DNA of 64,000 nucleotides, from positions 61,443 to 125,442 of the forward strand of contig JAKFVC010000103.1 of the NCBI GenBank assembly GCA_021732415.1. Reading direction: 5' to 3'. Positions 53,158 through 62,096 of the stretch are shown here, piece by piece. The translations under genes and the position numbers were made by a program. Under the pieces are notes generated by a model, which saw nothing but the letters and a program-made list of their open reading frames with translations, did no database searches and had not been told where the DNA came from. Numbering within the stretch: position 1 is the first letter of the stretch; every line of letters begins with the position of its first letter. The stretch is from Planctomycetaceae bacterium (lineage in GTDB: Bacteria; Planctomycetota; Planctomycetia; Planctomycetales; Planctomycetaceae).

Positions 53158-54645
53158 ATGATGAAAGACTTGCTGATGACTGACGTACCTGACGTTATTG
53201 AATTTGATCCGTACGCGCTGCCCCCTGAAGCCGTAGAAGAGCCCCCCGTATCTCTGTGGGCGGCATTGCGCAAGATCGGACCGGGCATTATTCTGGCGGG
53301 TACGATCGTCGGCTCTGGGGAACTCCTGCTGACAACCTCCTTCGGAGCCAAGCATGGCTTCGTGTTCTTGTGGCTGATTCTCTACAGCTGCGTCATCAAA
53401 GTGTTTGTGCAGACCGAACTCGGTCGCTATGCGATTTCCTCAGGCAAGCCGACCCTGGGAGCCATCAACGAACTCGGCGGTCCACGGTTCGGTGCCAACT
53501 GGATCCTGTGGTGGTGGTTCGTGATGATGTGTACCACAATCTTCCAATTGGGAGCCATGACCGGAACCGTGGGGCAGTCGCTCAATATCGCTTTCCCGCA
53601 GTTTTCTCTCGGCATTGCGGATCTGTTAAGTAGCGTGTCTCCCGGCCTCTCTGAGATCATCAAAGAACGCCCCGAATATCCGTGGGCGGTGCTGACCTGC
53701 CTGGTGGCCATCGGCCTGCTGTGGAGTGGAAATTACCGACGGATTGAGATCATCACCACGGCACTCGTCGTCGCGATCACCGTGTCGACCGTGACTGCAG
53801 CCATGTTGCTGCCGTTTACTCCGTTCCCCATTCCCTGGGGTGAAGTCGCCCAAGGCCTGACATTCCACGTTCCTCCCGAAGGGATCGCTGCCGCATTCGC
53901 CGTATTTGGAATCACCGGCGTCGGTGCAGCTGAGCTGTTCTACTATCCATACTGGTGCCTCGAAAAAGGCTATGCCCGCTCCGTTGGCCGTTGCGACGCC
54001 AGTGCCGCGTGGGAACGCCGGGCCAAAGGCTGGATTCGCGTCATGTACCTGGATGCCTGGGTGAGCATGGTCGTCTTCACGGTTTCGACGGTCGCGTTCT
54101 ACTTCATGGGGGCAGCCGTGCTGCATCCCCAGGGATTGCATCCGCAAGGCGTCGGGATGATCAAGGACTTGTCCCGTATGTTCGTAGACACATTCGGCAT
54201 GTGGACCCAGATCGTGTTTCTGGTGGGAGCCGCGGCCGTTCTGTTCAAGACGTTGTACCTGTCCTCCGCCGGTAACGGGCGTCTGACAGCCGACTTTTTG
54301 AACTTGAGCGGCGTCATCCGTTACACCCACGTCCAGCAACGGGCGACGATCATTCAGAACCTCTCGCTGATGATTCCGGTGATCGCACTGGGGCTGTTTC
54401 TGACCTTCAAGGAACCACGCTGGATGGTCGTCGTAGGCGGATTCGGCCAAGCCCTGACGCTGCCCATTATCACCGCCTGCACGATCTATTTCCGCTATCG
54501 AAAACTCGACCGACGGCTGATGCCGGCCCTTATATTGGACGTTCTGATTTGGATCGCGTTCGTGTCAATCACTGCGGTGGCGATCTATGCATTGCGTGAT
54601 CAGATTCTGAAATTCATGGTCGTGCCTGTTCCAACAGTGAAATGA
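53158..54645 (+). CDS. Divergent Nramp-family transporter
   Basis: A membrane protein of about 495 residues with roughly 11 spans and the Nramp architecture. The first span is preceded by GPGIILAGTIVGSGELLLTT; the region that holds DPGN in Mn/Fe Nramp proteins reads GSGE. In the span 6 region, GITGVGAAELFYYPY stands where a metal-binding methionine would be expected. The family is likely, but the usual metal-binding motif is absent, so the substrate may be another ion such as Mg. The start is uncertain: ATG at 53158, 53161 or 53176. hisB is upstream. Confidence 0.75.
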   Translation: MMKDLLMTDVPDVIEFDPYALPPEAVEEPPVSLWAALRKIGPGIILAGTIVGSGELLLTTSFGAKHGFVFLWLILYSCVIKVFVQTELGRYAISSGKPTLGAINELGGPRFGANWILWWWFVMMCTTIFQLGAMTGTVGQSLNIAFPQFSLGIADLLSSVSPGLSEIIKERPEYPWAVLTCLVAIGLLWSGNYRRIEIITTALVVAITVSTVTAAMLLPFTPFPIPWGEVAQGLTFHVPPEGIAAAFAVFGITGVGAAELFYYPYWCLEKGYARSVGRCDASAAWERRAKGWIRVMYLDAWVSMVVFTVSTVAFYFMGAAVLHPQGLHPQGVGMIKDLSRMFVDTFGMWTQIVFLVGAAAVLFKTLYLSSAGNGRLTADFLNLSGVIRYTHVQQRATIIQNLSLMIPVIALGLFLTFKEPRWMVVVGGFGQALTLPIITACTIYFRYRKLDRRLMPALILDVLIWIAFVSITAVAIYALRDQILKFMVVPVPTVK

Positions 54646-54938
54646 CGTGGCTTTGCCGACTGGGACCCAACGGGGTCCCCCCCAATCTGGCGAAAATAGC
54701 GATCCCAGCGGACTTTCTAGTCCAGTCACCTCGTCTGGCGCGACGATAACCTACCGAATCGCGCATCCCTTTGCGGGTGGATAAGACATCACGCCCGCAA
54801 TTTCTGAATTTCAGGACGTCGTTCGCCGGATTCAGGACTGACAGGGGACATGCCGCGACGTCGCGTCGGGACCTCTCACTTATTGGATGGTCCGCTGGCG
54901 CCCGGGTTCAAGGATGAACACGCAGCGGAGTGGAAATT
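54646..54938. other. Gap before the HD-type gene
   Basis: About 290 bp with no gene and no inverted-repeat family recognised. Confidence 0.5.
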
Positions 54939-56126
54939 GTGTCCGTAAAGCCTCGACTCATTGTTGGTAAAGTCTCACGCGTCCGCTCACGGCTGCCGGG
55001 TTGGGAACAGATCACGCCCCCCAGTCCCGCGACTGTCGCGAAATCGACCTTGATCCGCGACTATGATCGTCAGAGATATTTGTTTCAGATCGTCTTGTGC
55101 AAAGTCGAAACGCTGGCCGACCTGCCTTGCTTGAAGCGGCCGGGGTTCCGACTGCTGGCCGAATTGGCCCGCGAGACCCGCAGCTATGCCCGCCGGACCG
55201 ATCTGGAATTGGCCCGCGGTGCCGATGCGGCCGATCCGTACGTCCCGCCACTCGAATATATCGAACAGTTGATCGAACGAACTTCCGATCTGCAAGACCG
55301 TCTGCAACGACAATTGGCCCTGGTCGCACAATGGCAGGAAGATGCCAATGAGCTGCAGGAAGAGCTTGAACGATTGATCGGGCGCGCCCAATCCGCCCCA
55401 GGAGTTTCGTTCGACGGCATGCGGGTACTGGCTCGGCGATTGATTTCCGAATTGCTGTTCGATGTCACGCCACCGGTTCTGCATCCGCAGCTCGCCCTGG
55501 ATATGCTGATGGAGCGGTTCGAAAACCGAACTCACGCCCGCGTCTTCTCGGTCGCACTGGCCTCGGCTCAACTCGTGGCCCGAGTGGCTCGGGTTACCTG
55601 GCTCCGTGAGGATCAAGTGGAGCTCGTGACCGCGGCAGCGTTGCTCCAGGACTGCGGCAAATTCGTGATGCAGCCGAGAAGTGAGCAGGAACAACTGGCT
55701 CGCAAGCTGTCGACGACCGTTCGCCGCCACGCTCGGATTGGCGCGGCGATGGTCACCGGGTATCGCAATGCTCCGCCGGAACTCGCCGGGTTGATTGCCA
55801 GCCATCACCGACGCTTGAACAACAACCAGCCGCAGTCTCCCGAAGCGATCTGTCGCGTCAAAGAGTTTGCCCACCTGCTGGCCGCGGCCAGTCGGTTCGA
55901 ACGTTTGCGGCTGGAACTCGCCAACCAATCGACGCTGCTGACGTTGCCGGAAGTCGTCGATCAACAGGCGATGATCCAGTTTTGGCGCGAGGCAAAAACA
56001 GGGGCTTGGGATGCTCAGTTTGTGCATAAGATCCTCGCTCAACGTGATGGTTACGAAGAGTGCCTGCGGACCCCGGATGCTGACCGTCTTCCGCATTTGC
56101 CCCTGCGAATTGCACAGTCTGCTTAA
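54939..56126 (+). CDS. HD-domain protein with altered first HD motif
   Basis: A 395-residue protein. The N-terminal 170 residues are helical and charged (LIERTSDLQDRLQRQLALVA). The C-terminal 200 residues resemble HD/HD-GYP phosphohydrolases: VTAAALLQDCGKFVMQP near residue 235, where active enzymes have HD-GK and here Gln replaces His; then TVRRHARIGAAMVTGY and LIASHHRRLNNN. The metal-binding HD doublet is thus altered, so phosphodiesterase activity is doubtful, and a regulatory or sensor role may be kept. The GTG at 54939 has GGAG upstream; a GTG 9 bp further upstream (54930) is an alternative. Confidence 0.7.
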   Translation: MSVKPRLIVGKVSRVRSRLPGWEQITPPSPATVAKSTLIRDYDRQRYLFQIVLCKVETLADLPCLKRPGFRLLAELARETRSYARRTDLELARGADAADPYVPPLEYIEQLIERTSDLQDRLQRQLALVAQWQEDANELQEELERLIGRAQSAPGVSFDGMRVLARRLISELLFDVTPPVLHPQLALDMLMERFENRTHARVFSVALASAQLVARVARVTWLREDQVELVTAAALLQDCGKFVMQPRSEQEQLARKLSTTVRRHARIGAAMVTGYRNAPPELAGLIASHHRRLNNNQPQSPEAICRVKEFAHLLAAASRFERLRLELANQSTLLTLPEVVDQQAMIQFWREAKTGAWDAQFVHKILAQRDGYEECLRTPDADRLPHLPLRIAQSA

Positions 56127-56171
56127 GCAAAGTCAGCAGCGTACTGGATTCCGAACGGTCGCAAGGTAGGC

Positions 56172-56948
56172 ATGAGCGAATACGCCAGAACACACTCCGG
56201 GACTCGATCCAGTGGAGCGGACAGCTATTGGTCGCTGGCCCGTTCGCCGTTGCATTGCCTGATTTTTCTGCTGCCGTTGCTCGTCATCTATGAGGTGGGA
56301 GTCCTGTGGTTAGGCGGGGCCCGCGCGACCTTTTTGCGCAACGGCGCCGACTATTGGATGCGTGACTGGCTGCTGCAACAAGGCTGGAATGGCCAATGGT
56401 TGTTGCCCGTCCTGGTGATCGCGGCGTTGCTGGCCTGGCAGGTCTTGGGGCGCTATCCCTGGAACATTCGCTTCGACACTTTGATTGGCATGGGCGCTGA
56501 AAGTCTGTTGTTCGCGTGTGTGCTCCTGCTGCTCGGACAAACGCAGGAGATGTTGTTTCAGCACTACCTCGAACCGCAGCAGCTCGCAGTGTCCCCAACC
56601 GTCGCCTGGGGATCGCCCACGGCGCGTACCGTTTCGTACGTGGGAGCGGGCATCTACGAGGAAGTCCTGTTCCGGTTGCTGGCGCTTCCGCTCGCATTCG
56701 TCGCGCTGCGAATTCTGCTGGTTCCAGATCGTCTCGCGACGGTACTGGCGGTTCTCGCCACCAGCCTGCTGTTCTCGCTGGCCCACTATATTGGTCCCGG
56801 AGCAGACTCCTTCACCTATTTCAGCTTCGTCTTTCGCACCGTCGCCGGCCTGTTTTTCGCCGTGTTATTTGTGGTGCGTGGCTTCGGCATCACGGTCGGT
56901 GCGCATGCAGTGTATGACGTTCTGGTGGGCGTATTGCTGCGGCCGTAG
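56172..56948 (+). CDS. CPBP-family intramembrane metalloprotease (CAAX-like)
   Basis: A 258-residue integral membrane protein with about seven spans. The family motifs are present: GAGIYEEVLFRLL (EExxxR), then SLLFSLAHYIG and GITVGAHAVYDVL with the further His residues expected for metal binding. CPBP proteases include CAAX prenyl proteases and bacteriocin-immunity proteins; the substrate is not known. It follows the HD protein by 45 bp and faces the DUF1501 gene across a family A repeat. Confidence 0.88.
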   Translation: MSEYARTHSGTRSSGADSYWSLARSPLHCLIFLLPLLVIYEVGVLWLGGARATFLRNGADYWMRDWLLQQGWNGQWLLPVLVIAALLAWQVLGRYPWNIRFDTLIGMGAESLLFACVLLLLGQTQEMLFQHYLEPQQLAVSPTVAWGSPTARTVSYVGAGIYEEVLFRLLALPLAFVALRILLVPDRLATVLAVLATSLLFSLAHYIGPGADSFTYFSFVFRTVAGLFFAVLFVVRGFGITVGAHAVYDVLVGVLLRP

Positions 56949-56955
56949 GCCGTCT

Positions 56956-57023
56956 GTAGCCCGACTCTGCGAGTCGGGTAATCTTCGTCGAGAAAAACAC
57001 CCGACTCGGAGAGTCGGGCTACG
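56956..57023. repeat. Inverted repeat pair, family A
   Basis: Arms 56956-56978 and 57000-57023 (GTAGCCCGACTCTGCGAGTC and its near complement). It starts 8 bp after the CPBP stop and ends 8 bp before the stop of the convergent DUF1501 gene. Confidence 0.9.
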
Positions 57024-57030
57024 GACGGAG

Positions 57031-58527
57031 CTACCCAATCAATTCATGCCGGATGATGCCGTCACCGGCAATCGGCAGCGGGCGATTCAAACGATCCGGA
57101 ATCGTCGTATGAGGGTCAATCCCCATCAGATGGAACGACGTCGCAAGGATATCCTTCGGCGAAACGGGGCAACTCGCCACGTCACCGCCAGAGTCATCCG
57201 ATCGCCCAACGACGCGACCTCGAGCGATCCCGCCCCCCGCAAACGCTGCCGAGTAAACTCGCGACCAATGATGACGCCCGCCTCCCTTGGGACCGTTGTC
57301 GATCTTGGGGGTACGACCGTGTTCGCTGACGCAGCACACCAGCGTTTCGTCCAGCATGCCGCGTTCATCCAAGTCGCGAATGAATGCTGAATAGGCCTGG
57401 TCGAAGACTGGCAGCAGATATTCTTTGAGTCTCGGGAAATGATTGGCGTGCGTGTCCCACACACTGCCCCCGAAGACGCTGAACGGATCCCAAAACACCG
57501 AGACGAACCGCGTTCCCGCTTCCACCAGTCGCCGCGCCGCGAGCAACGATTGCCCGAACAAAGTCAGACCAAACTTCATCCGCGTTTCGACCGGCTCACG
57601 CTGAATGTCGAGCGCGTCGCGGACCTTGCCGGAGGTCAGCAGTGAATACGCGGATGCTTGATGTTTGTCGTAGGTTCCAATCCCCGGATGCTGGGTCAGC
57701 CAGGATCGCGACTGATCGAACTGTTGTAGCAGTGACTGTCGCAAGTCGAAGCGACTCGCCGGAACACCTTCCAAGGGCGACGTTGCCGACAAACGGAAGC
57801 GGCCTTCCGCTGTTGTGCCACCGAACGGGTCGAGGATCTCTTTGGATTGCCCGTCACTCAGCTTGGGCACGACCCGCGTTCCGACGCCGTCGAAATCGGT
57901 CCACACGGGATCGTATGCTCCGCCCAGAAATGATGCGTAAGGCCCCGCCAGCGGAGCCAGATCACACTTCGATCCCAGCAGCCAGGGCAAGCCAATATGT
58001 TGCGGGGCAGCAACGGCCGCAGTCCGTGAACGTTGCCGGTCGACATAATCGACGATCGAGCCGATATACGGCCAATGCTGCGGATCGCGCGGCTTCGCTT
58101 CGATCTCCGGGGTATAGGTCGGCATCCCCGTCAACGCATACGCGACACCGTGCAACGGATACGGATGAGTCATCGACCGCACGATCGTCATGCGATCCAT
58201 CACTCCTGCCATCTGCGGCAGACGCTCGCAAATATCCAAACCGGGAACATTGGTCGAGATGGCCTTCATCTCCCCCTGAACTTCCACGGGAGCATTCGGC
58301 TTGGGATCGAAGGTTTCATGCTGCGGCGGAGATCCGAACAGAAACACCAGAATGCACGACTTGGCTTTGCCAAATGCGGGGGACGCTTCGCCTTCCGTCT
58401 GTGCGGCCTGCAATCGATTCCAATCGGCCAGACTCAGTCCGAATGCCCCCAAGCCGCCGATATGCAGGAGATCACGGCGCGAGAGTCCGTCGCAGAGCTG
58501 CTTGTTGGAACCGAGAATGGGGATCAT
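57031..58527 (-). CDS. DUF1501 secreted protein (Tat-type)
   Basis: A 498-residue member of the planctomycete DUF1501 family. It has a Tat-like leader, SRRDLLHIGGLGAFGLSLAD, at residues 16-35. Conserved blocks follow: LFGSPPQHETFDPKPNAP, RMTIVRSMTHPYPLHG, WDTHANHFPRLKEYLLP and EHGRTPKID. The fold is related to alkaline phosphatase/sulfatase, and metal-dependent hydrolysis is possible but unproven for this family. The ATG at 58527 is chosen over the GTG at 58539. Confidence 0.9.
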   Translation of the reverse strand: MIPILGSNKQLCDGLSRRDLLHIGGLGAFGLSLADWNRLQAAQTEGEASPAFGKAKSCILVFLFGSPPQHETFDPKPNAPVEVQGEMKAISTNVPGLDICERLPQMAGVMDRMTIVRSMTHPYPLHGVAYALTGMPTYTPEIEAKPRDPQHWPYIGSIVDYVDRQRSRTAAVAAPQHIGLPWLLGSKCDLAPLAGPYASFLGGAYDPVWTDFDGVGTRVVPKLSDGQSKEILDPFGGTTAEGRFRLSATSPLEGVPASRFDLRQSLLQQFDQSRSWLTQHPGIGTYDKHQASAYSLLTSGKVRDALDIQREPVETRMKFGLTLFGQSLLAARRLVEAGTRFVSVFWDPFSVFGGSVWDTHANHFPRLKEYLLPVFDQAYSAFIRDLDERGMLDETLVCCVSEHGRTPKIDNGPKGGGRHHWSRVYSAAFAGGGIARGRVVGRSDDSGGDVASCPVSPKDILATSFHLMGIDPHTTIPDRLNRPLPIAGDGIIRHELIG

Positions 58528-58663
58528 GGAAATAGGCACCCGATCTGTCGTACATCAACGATCATTGATCAATAGGTTATCGAGTATCATCGGTGGAAGT
58601 CGAGAGTCTATAGAACCGACGGGCCACGATTCTGCGAAAATGTCACCAGCTGCACACCGACGA

Positions 58664-58690
58664 CCCCGTGGCGGACGCTGCTAGCGTCCG
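58664..58690. repeat. Single arm, family B
   Basis: CCCCGTGGCGGACGCTGCTA followed by GCGTCCG. A lone arm between the DUF1501 gene and the small membrane protein gene at 58712. Confidence 0.75.
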
Positions 58691-58711
58691 TGTCCCTGAG
58701 ATAGCGATTGG

Positions 58712-59158
58712 TCAACGAACCCCATCCACTGAAGTCGCCACGCGGCTCTGATCCTCTTCCCGCTTCTTCTTGGGTGGCAGCTTGGAAGGAACCCACGTCC
58801 CCAACGACTCTTGTGACAGTTGGCGGACGCTCTCGGCGGTCGGGGGCTGCTGCGGCGCCTTGTCGCCAGAACTGCTGGACTTGCGGGCCTTCAATTTGTA
58901 GTGATACGTCGTAGTCTTGGCTCGTCGAAACCAGGTGAAGATACTGGCCCGGGGTGCGAGAGGATCAGGCTCGCGCAGGATCCATAAGATCATCCCCGTG
59001 GCGACACAGCCGATCGCAAAGTAAATCAGCGGATACGTCGGATTGGAACTGTTGGACACGATCAAAAAGATCGACGCCCCGACCCCGCCCATCACGACGC
59101 ACGCTGTGGCCAGGATCACGACAGCTCGTTCAGCCAATTCATTTCTGCGTTGCGACAT
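58712..59158 (-). CDS. Small two-span membrane protein with basic tail
   Basis: A 148-residue protein: two predicted spans (VVILATACVVMGGVGASIFL, YPLIYFAIGCVATGMILWIL) followed by a charged tail rich in Ser, Lys and Gln (KARKSSSSGDKAPQQPP). The ATG at 59158 is chosen because the upstream part reads repeat-like sequence. No family recognised. Confidence 0.65.
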   Translation of the reverse strand: MSQRRNELAERAVVILATACVVMGGVGASIFLIVSNSSNPTYPLIYFAIGCVATGMILWILREPDPLAPRASIFTWFRRAKTTTYHYKLKARKSSSSGDKAPQQPPTAESVRQLSQESLGTWVPSKLPPKKKREEDQSRVATSVDGVR

Positions 59159-59336
59159 CACATGGCTCCGATTGCCCAGAGGACAATAGAGAGTGGAGGG
59201 GAGAAAGTAGCGAGTAGAACTCACGATTCGACTCTGCACTGACTCCGTTTCTGGTCGGTTGACTCGCGACTATCTACACTCTGATTCCAACAGACATGAT
59301 ACCGCGTAGAAATCCCCGGGCCAACAGGGAACTGGA

Positions 59337-60005
59337 ATGGCAGACGAACGCTTACTGGCAGCCGCGGATCTTCTTCAAAGGCATTATGGACGCCTGGATC
59401 TGGATGTCTATCGTGACAGTTGGGCCGGACTGGTGCGATTCACGTTGGAGCGTCAGCTTTCCCAAAGCAAATTCGCCAAGGCCTGGCCGGAACTTGAAGC
59501 CAGTTGGTTGCTCTCGGTTGAGGACGTTGCCCGGAGCACTCGGGGTGAGTTGCTCGAGTTCCTGCAGCCATTCGGAGGCAACGCCACGACGGTCGCCGTG
59601 CTCCATCGCATCGCCGTCTGGTGGCAACAACAAGTTGAACATGGGCTGACCCCGTTTGAGTCGGCCCATTCCAATCTCGAATCTGCCTGGTCCGAACTCT
59701 CTCAGCATGATCGAATCTGGATTACTCGCATCTTTTGTGTGATCGGCGGACTACAAAAATATCCGCTCACTCGAGCCAGCTGGCGTGTGGCCTGTCGACA
59801 CCGCTGGCTCTCGTGGTATGACGATTCCGACGAGATCCCCGAATTCTTTGAACAAGGCTTGCGCGACAGCCCGGTCGAACTCGGTCAATTCGCTGAGTGG
59901 CTGATTCAAGTGGGTGACGATTATTGCGGCCCCAAACCGAAGTGCGCTGCGTGCCCATTGCAACCACTCCTCGGTCCGAGCGGGATTTGCGAACCCGATG
60001 AATGA
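59337..60005 (+). CDS. Degenerate endonuclease III-like (HhH-GPD) protein
   Basis: A 222-residue protein similar in layout to endonuclease III/MutY-type DNA glycosylases. The C-terminus has a cysteine cluster: Cys197, Cys203, Cys206, Cys218 (CGPKPKCAACPLQ), a variant of the 4Fe-4S loop with spacing x5-x2-x11 instead of x6-x2-x5. The usual catalytic Lys/Asp helix-hairpin-helix (LPGVGRKTA..VDTHV.R) is not clear, and the segment GGLQKYPLTRASWRVACRHR stands in its place. It may bind DNA without base excision. RBS AGGGA precedes the ATG. Confidence 0.6.
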   Translation: MADERLLAAADLLQRHYGRLDLDVYRDSWAGLVRFTLERQLSQSKFAKAWPELEASWLLSVEDVARSTRGELLEFLQPFGGNATTVAVLHRIAVWWQQQVEHGLTPFESAHSNLESAWSELSQHDRIWITRIFCVIGGLQKYPLTRASWRVACRHRWLSWYDDSDEIPEFFEQGLRDSPVELGQFAEWLIQVGDDYCGPKPKCAACPLQPLLGPSGICEPDE

Positions 60006-60381
60006 GCTCCGATCGCGATGAAAAAACGACGGTAGGATCTCAAGATAAATAAAAAATGTCTCCTTCCGCGGAATCTTGGAAATCTCCCCCAATCCCCGAT
60101 TGACTGAATTTCCAAAAAAAACTAAAGTCCCCCCCGCACGTCGCCGAGGCGGGATGGTTTGGTGAGTTTTCGCTCGCCGAATCTTGTCAGATCCGACAAA
60201 CCCCGCTGGTGAACCAGCAGTCGGGCCAGGAATCAACGCACAGTTTTCTTGGTCTGATGGCAACTGGTTGAAAACGTATCCCTTCACTCGTCGCACTTCC
60301 ATTCGCCTCCACATCACCAACAGCCTCGCCCATCAACCGACTGCCAGTCTTTCGGCCTGCTTAGCGGGAAAGGATTCCACG
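60006..60381. other. Leader of the Gly/Cys-rich lipoprotein gene
   Basis: About 375 bp. It has a Pyr-rich stretch followed by A/T runs (near 60111-60133) and no gene. It may hold the promoter of the gene at 60382. Confidence 0.45.
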
Positions 60382-60867
60382 ATGAAACGCTGCCTCACAC
60401 TCGGGATCAGTTTGTGTTTACTCGTACTACTTTCGGGATGTTGCTGCGGGCGACGTTGCGGCGGTGGCTGTTCGACGGGCTACGCCCCGGCATGCTCACC
60501 CTGCGGCCAGCCGTTCGGCGGGTTTGCTCCGATGGGTGGCTGTTCGTCATGTGGTCCCGGCGGCGGTGCTCCTGGCTTCGGCGGTGCTCCTGTATACGGG
60601 ACGCCCGGAACCGGTATTCCGTCCACCTACGTTGAACCCTACGGCTACGGCCAGGCATCGTTGTCGAACGGTACGACCACCATCGATACTGTTGGATTGC
60701 CACCGGCCAGCGGAATGCCGGCCACTGCTTATGCTCAGCCCCAATATGTCCAGTCGGCCAACGCTCAACCAGTTTACGGTCAACCCATGTTGGGTCAACC
60801 GGCCTCGTTTGGACAAGCACCAGTGACGGCCGCGTTGGTCAAGCCTGAGTCGCTGGCAACCTATTAG
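60382..60867 (+). CDS. Gly/Cys-rich small lipoprotein
   Basis: A 161-residue predicted lipoprotein: signal peptide MKRCLTLGISLCLLVLL with lipobox LLSGC, then a Cys-rich stretch (CCCGRRCGGGC, CSPCG, CSSCG) and a low-complexity tail rich in Gly, Pro, Ala, Tyr and Gln (QPVYGQPMLGQPASFGQAP). AAAGGA is 8 bp before the ATG at 60382. Such proteins are common in planctomycetes; no function known. Metal or disulfide binding by the cysteines is possible. Confidence 0.72.
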   Translation: MKRCLTLGISLCLLVLLSGCCCGRRCGGGCSTGYAPACSPCGQPFGGFAPMGGCSSCGPGGGAPGFGGAPVYGTPGTGIPSTYVEPYGYGQASLSNGTTTIDTVGLPPASGMPATAYAQPQYVQSANAQPVYGQPMLGQPASFGQAPVTAALVKPESLATY

Positions 60868-60890
60868 TCGTCTGAAATCAATCGTCTGAA

Positions 60891-61088
60891 AAGGCGAGCG
60901 TCCGGCGTAAGCCGGATGGTTTTGGGCGACTTTCGAACACCCTGCACGTTGAACTAACCGAGCAATCTCTCCCGAGACGATAACTATCTGGTTCACGTTC
61001 GCGGATCGGTAGACTCAATGTTTGAATCAAGTCGTTTGGTCGTCGATAGTCGGTAAAAACCATCCGGCTCACGCCGGACGCTCGCCTT
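60891..61088. repeat. Inverted repeat pair, family K (AGGCGAGCGTCCGGCG)
   Basis: Arms 60891-60924 and 61054-61088 read AAGGCGAGCGTCCGGCGTAA and its near-perfect complement, with about 130 bp of spacer. It fills the gap between the lipoprotein gene and the convergent TPR gene. Confidence 0.88.
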
Positions 61089-61137
61089 GATTCCTTCGGA
61101 ATCCACAGGCATCCCAGGTCACCTCGACTTTGGATGC

Positions 61138-61947
61138 CTATTTTTGTTTCTGCAGTTGTTGCTGCAACTGGATGGCGTGTAAGCGGCCGACGTGCCACAT
61201 GTAATTGGGACCATAGCCCGCCTTACGGGGCCATTGAGTCGCCGTGGCGGCCTTCAAATGTTCGAGGGCCTGTTTCGGATCCTTCTCGACATCGAAGTTC
61301 AACCCGATATAGAGTTCCGCGTAGAACAGGCGCTTTTCCCGCTCGTCGTCATCGATCTTGGCGTCACGGATCTTTTTTAAGATCTCGTCGGCGGTCAGCT
61401 TTCCCGCGAACAGTTGATACACATCTGGGAAAGGCTCGCGGTCATCTTTCTTGTATTTCAGCAAGCCCTCGCGCGCTTTGTCCCGGCCAAACGCCTTCAC
61501 CTGAGACAGATAACGCCAGATCCCGTTTTCGCGATCGACATCGTCGAACGAGTGATACAGCTCAAACTGATCGGACGCGGCCTTAAACTTGCCCGCATAG
61601 AAATCGGCAATCCCCCGCCGCCAGTGACCGGGAGCCTCGGTCTCATCGAGTTTCACCATTTGTTCATAATCGGCAAGCGCCTTGTCGAATTCGCCCAGAA
61701 AGAAGTAGGCGTCGCCTCGTTTGGAATACAAGTCGAGTGACTTGGGAGTCGCTTCAATCTGGGCCGTCAGTTTCTTAACTCGATCGGACTGAGTGGCGAG
61801 GAGTTCCACCTGATTTTCCTGCGTCCATGATGGCGCAATGTCTTCGGCTCGCAACGAGGTGAGAACACTCGCTGAAATCAGTAGCAACGCCATTGAACAC
61901 GAGACGAGCGCACGTCGCTGAAGCCAATGGGAACAGAAGTGGTTCAT
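61138..61947 (-). CDS. TPR-containing exported protein
   Basis: A 269-residue protein with an N-terminal signal or anchor (SMALLLISASVLTSLRAE). TPR-like helices follow: SLDLYSKRGDAYFFLGEFDKALADYEQM, APGHWRRGIADFYAGKFKAASDQFELYH, and more divergent ones further on. It is likely a periplasmic scaffold protein. No catalytic domain. It lies next to the tandem repeat region at 62097. Confidence 0.78.
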   Translation of the reverse strand: MNHFCSHWLQRRALVSCSMALLLISASVLTSLRAEDIAPSWTQENQVELLATQSDRVKKLTAQIEATPKSLDLYSKRGDAYFFLGEFDKALADYEQMVKLDETEAPGHWRRGIADFYAGKFKAASDQFELYHSFDDVDRENGIWRYLSQVKAFGRDKAREGLLKYKKDDREPFPDVYQLFAGKLTADEILKKIRDAKIDDDEREKRLFYAELYIGLNFDVEKDPKQALEHLKAATATQWPRKAGYGPNYMWHVGRLHAIQLQQQLQKQK

Positions 61948-62096
61948 CGGAGATACCTGGGTCTTACGGGGAATCTGGATGGTTTCGCACTATCTTAGTG
62001 CAAACACTTTCGATCGCGGATTCGCCCGATCATACCGCTCCAGCCTGTCTCCGGAAATCAGCACGAGCTTTGTCACCGATTGGCGAGAGTTTATTT

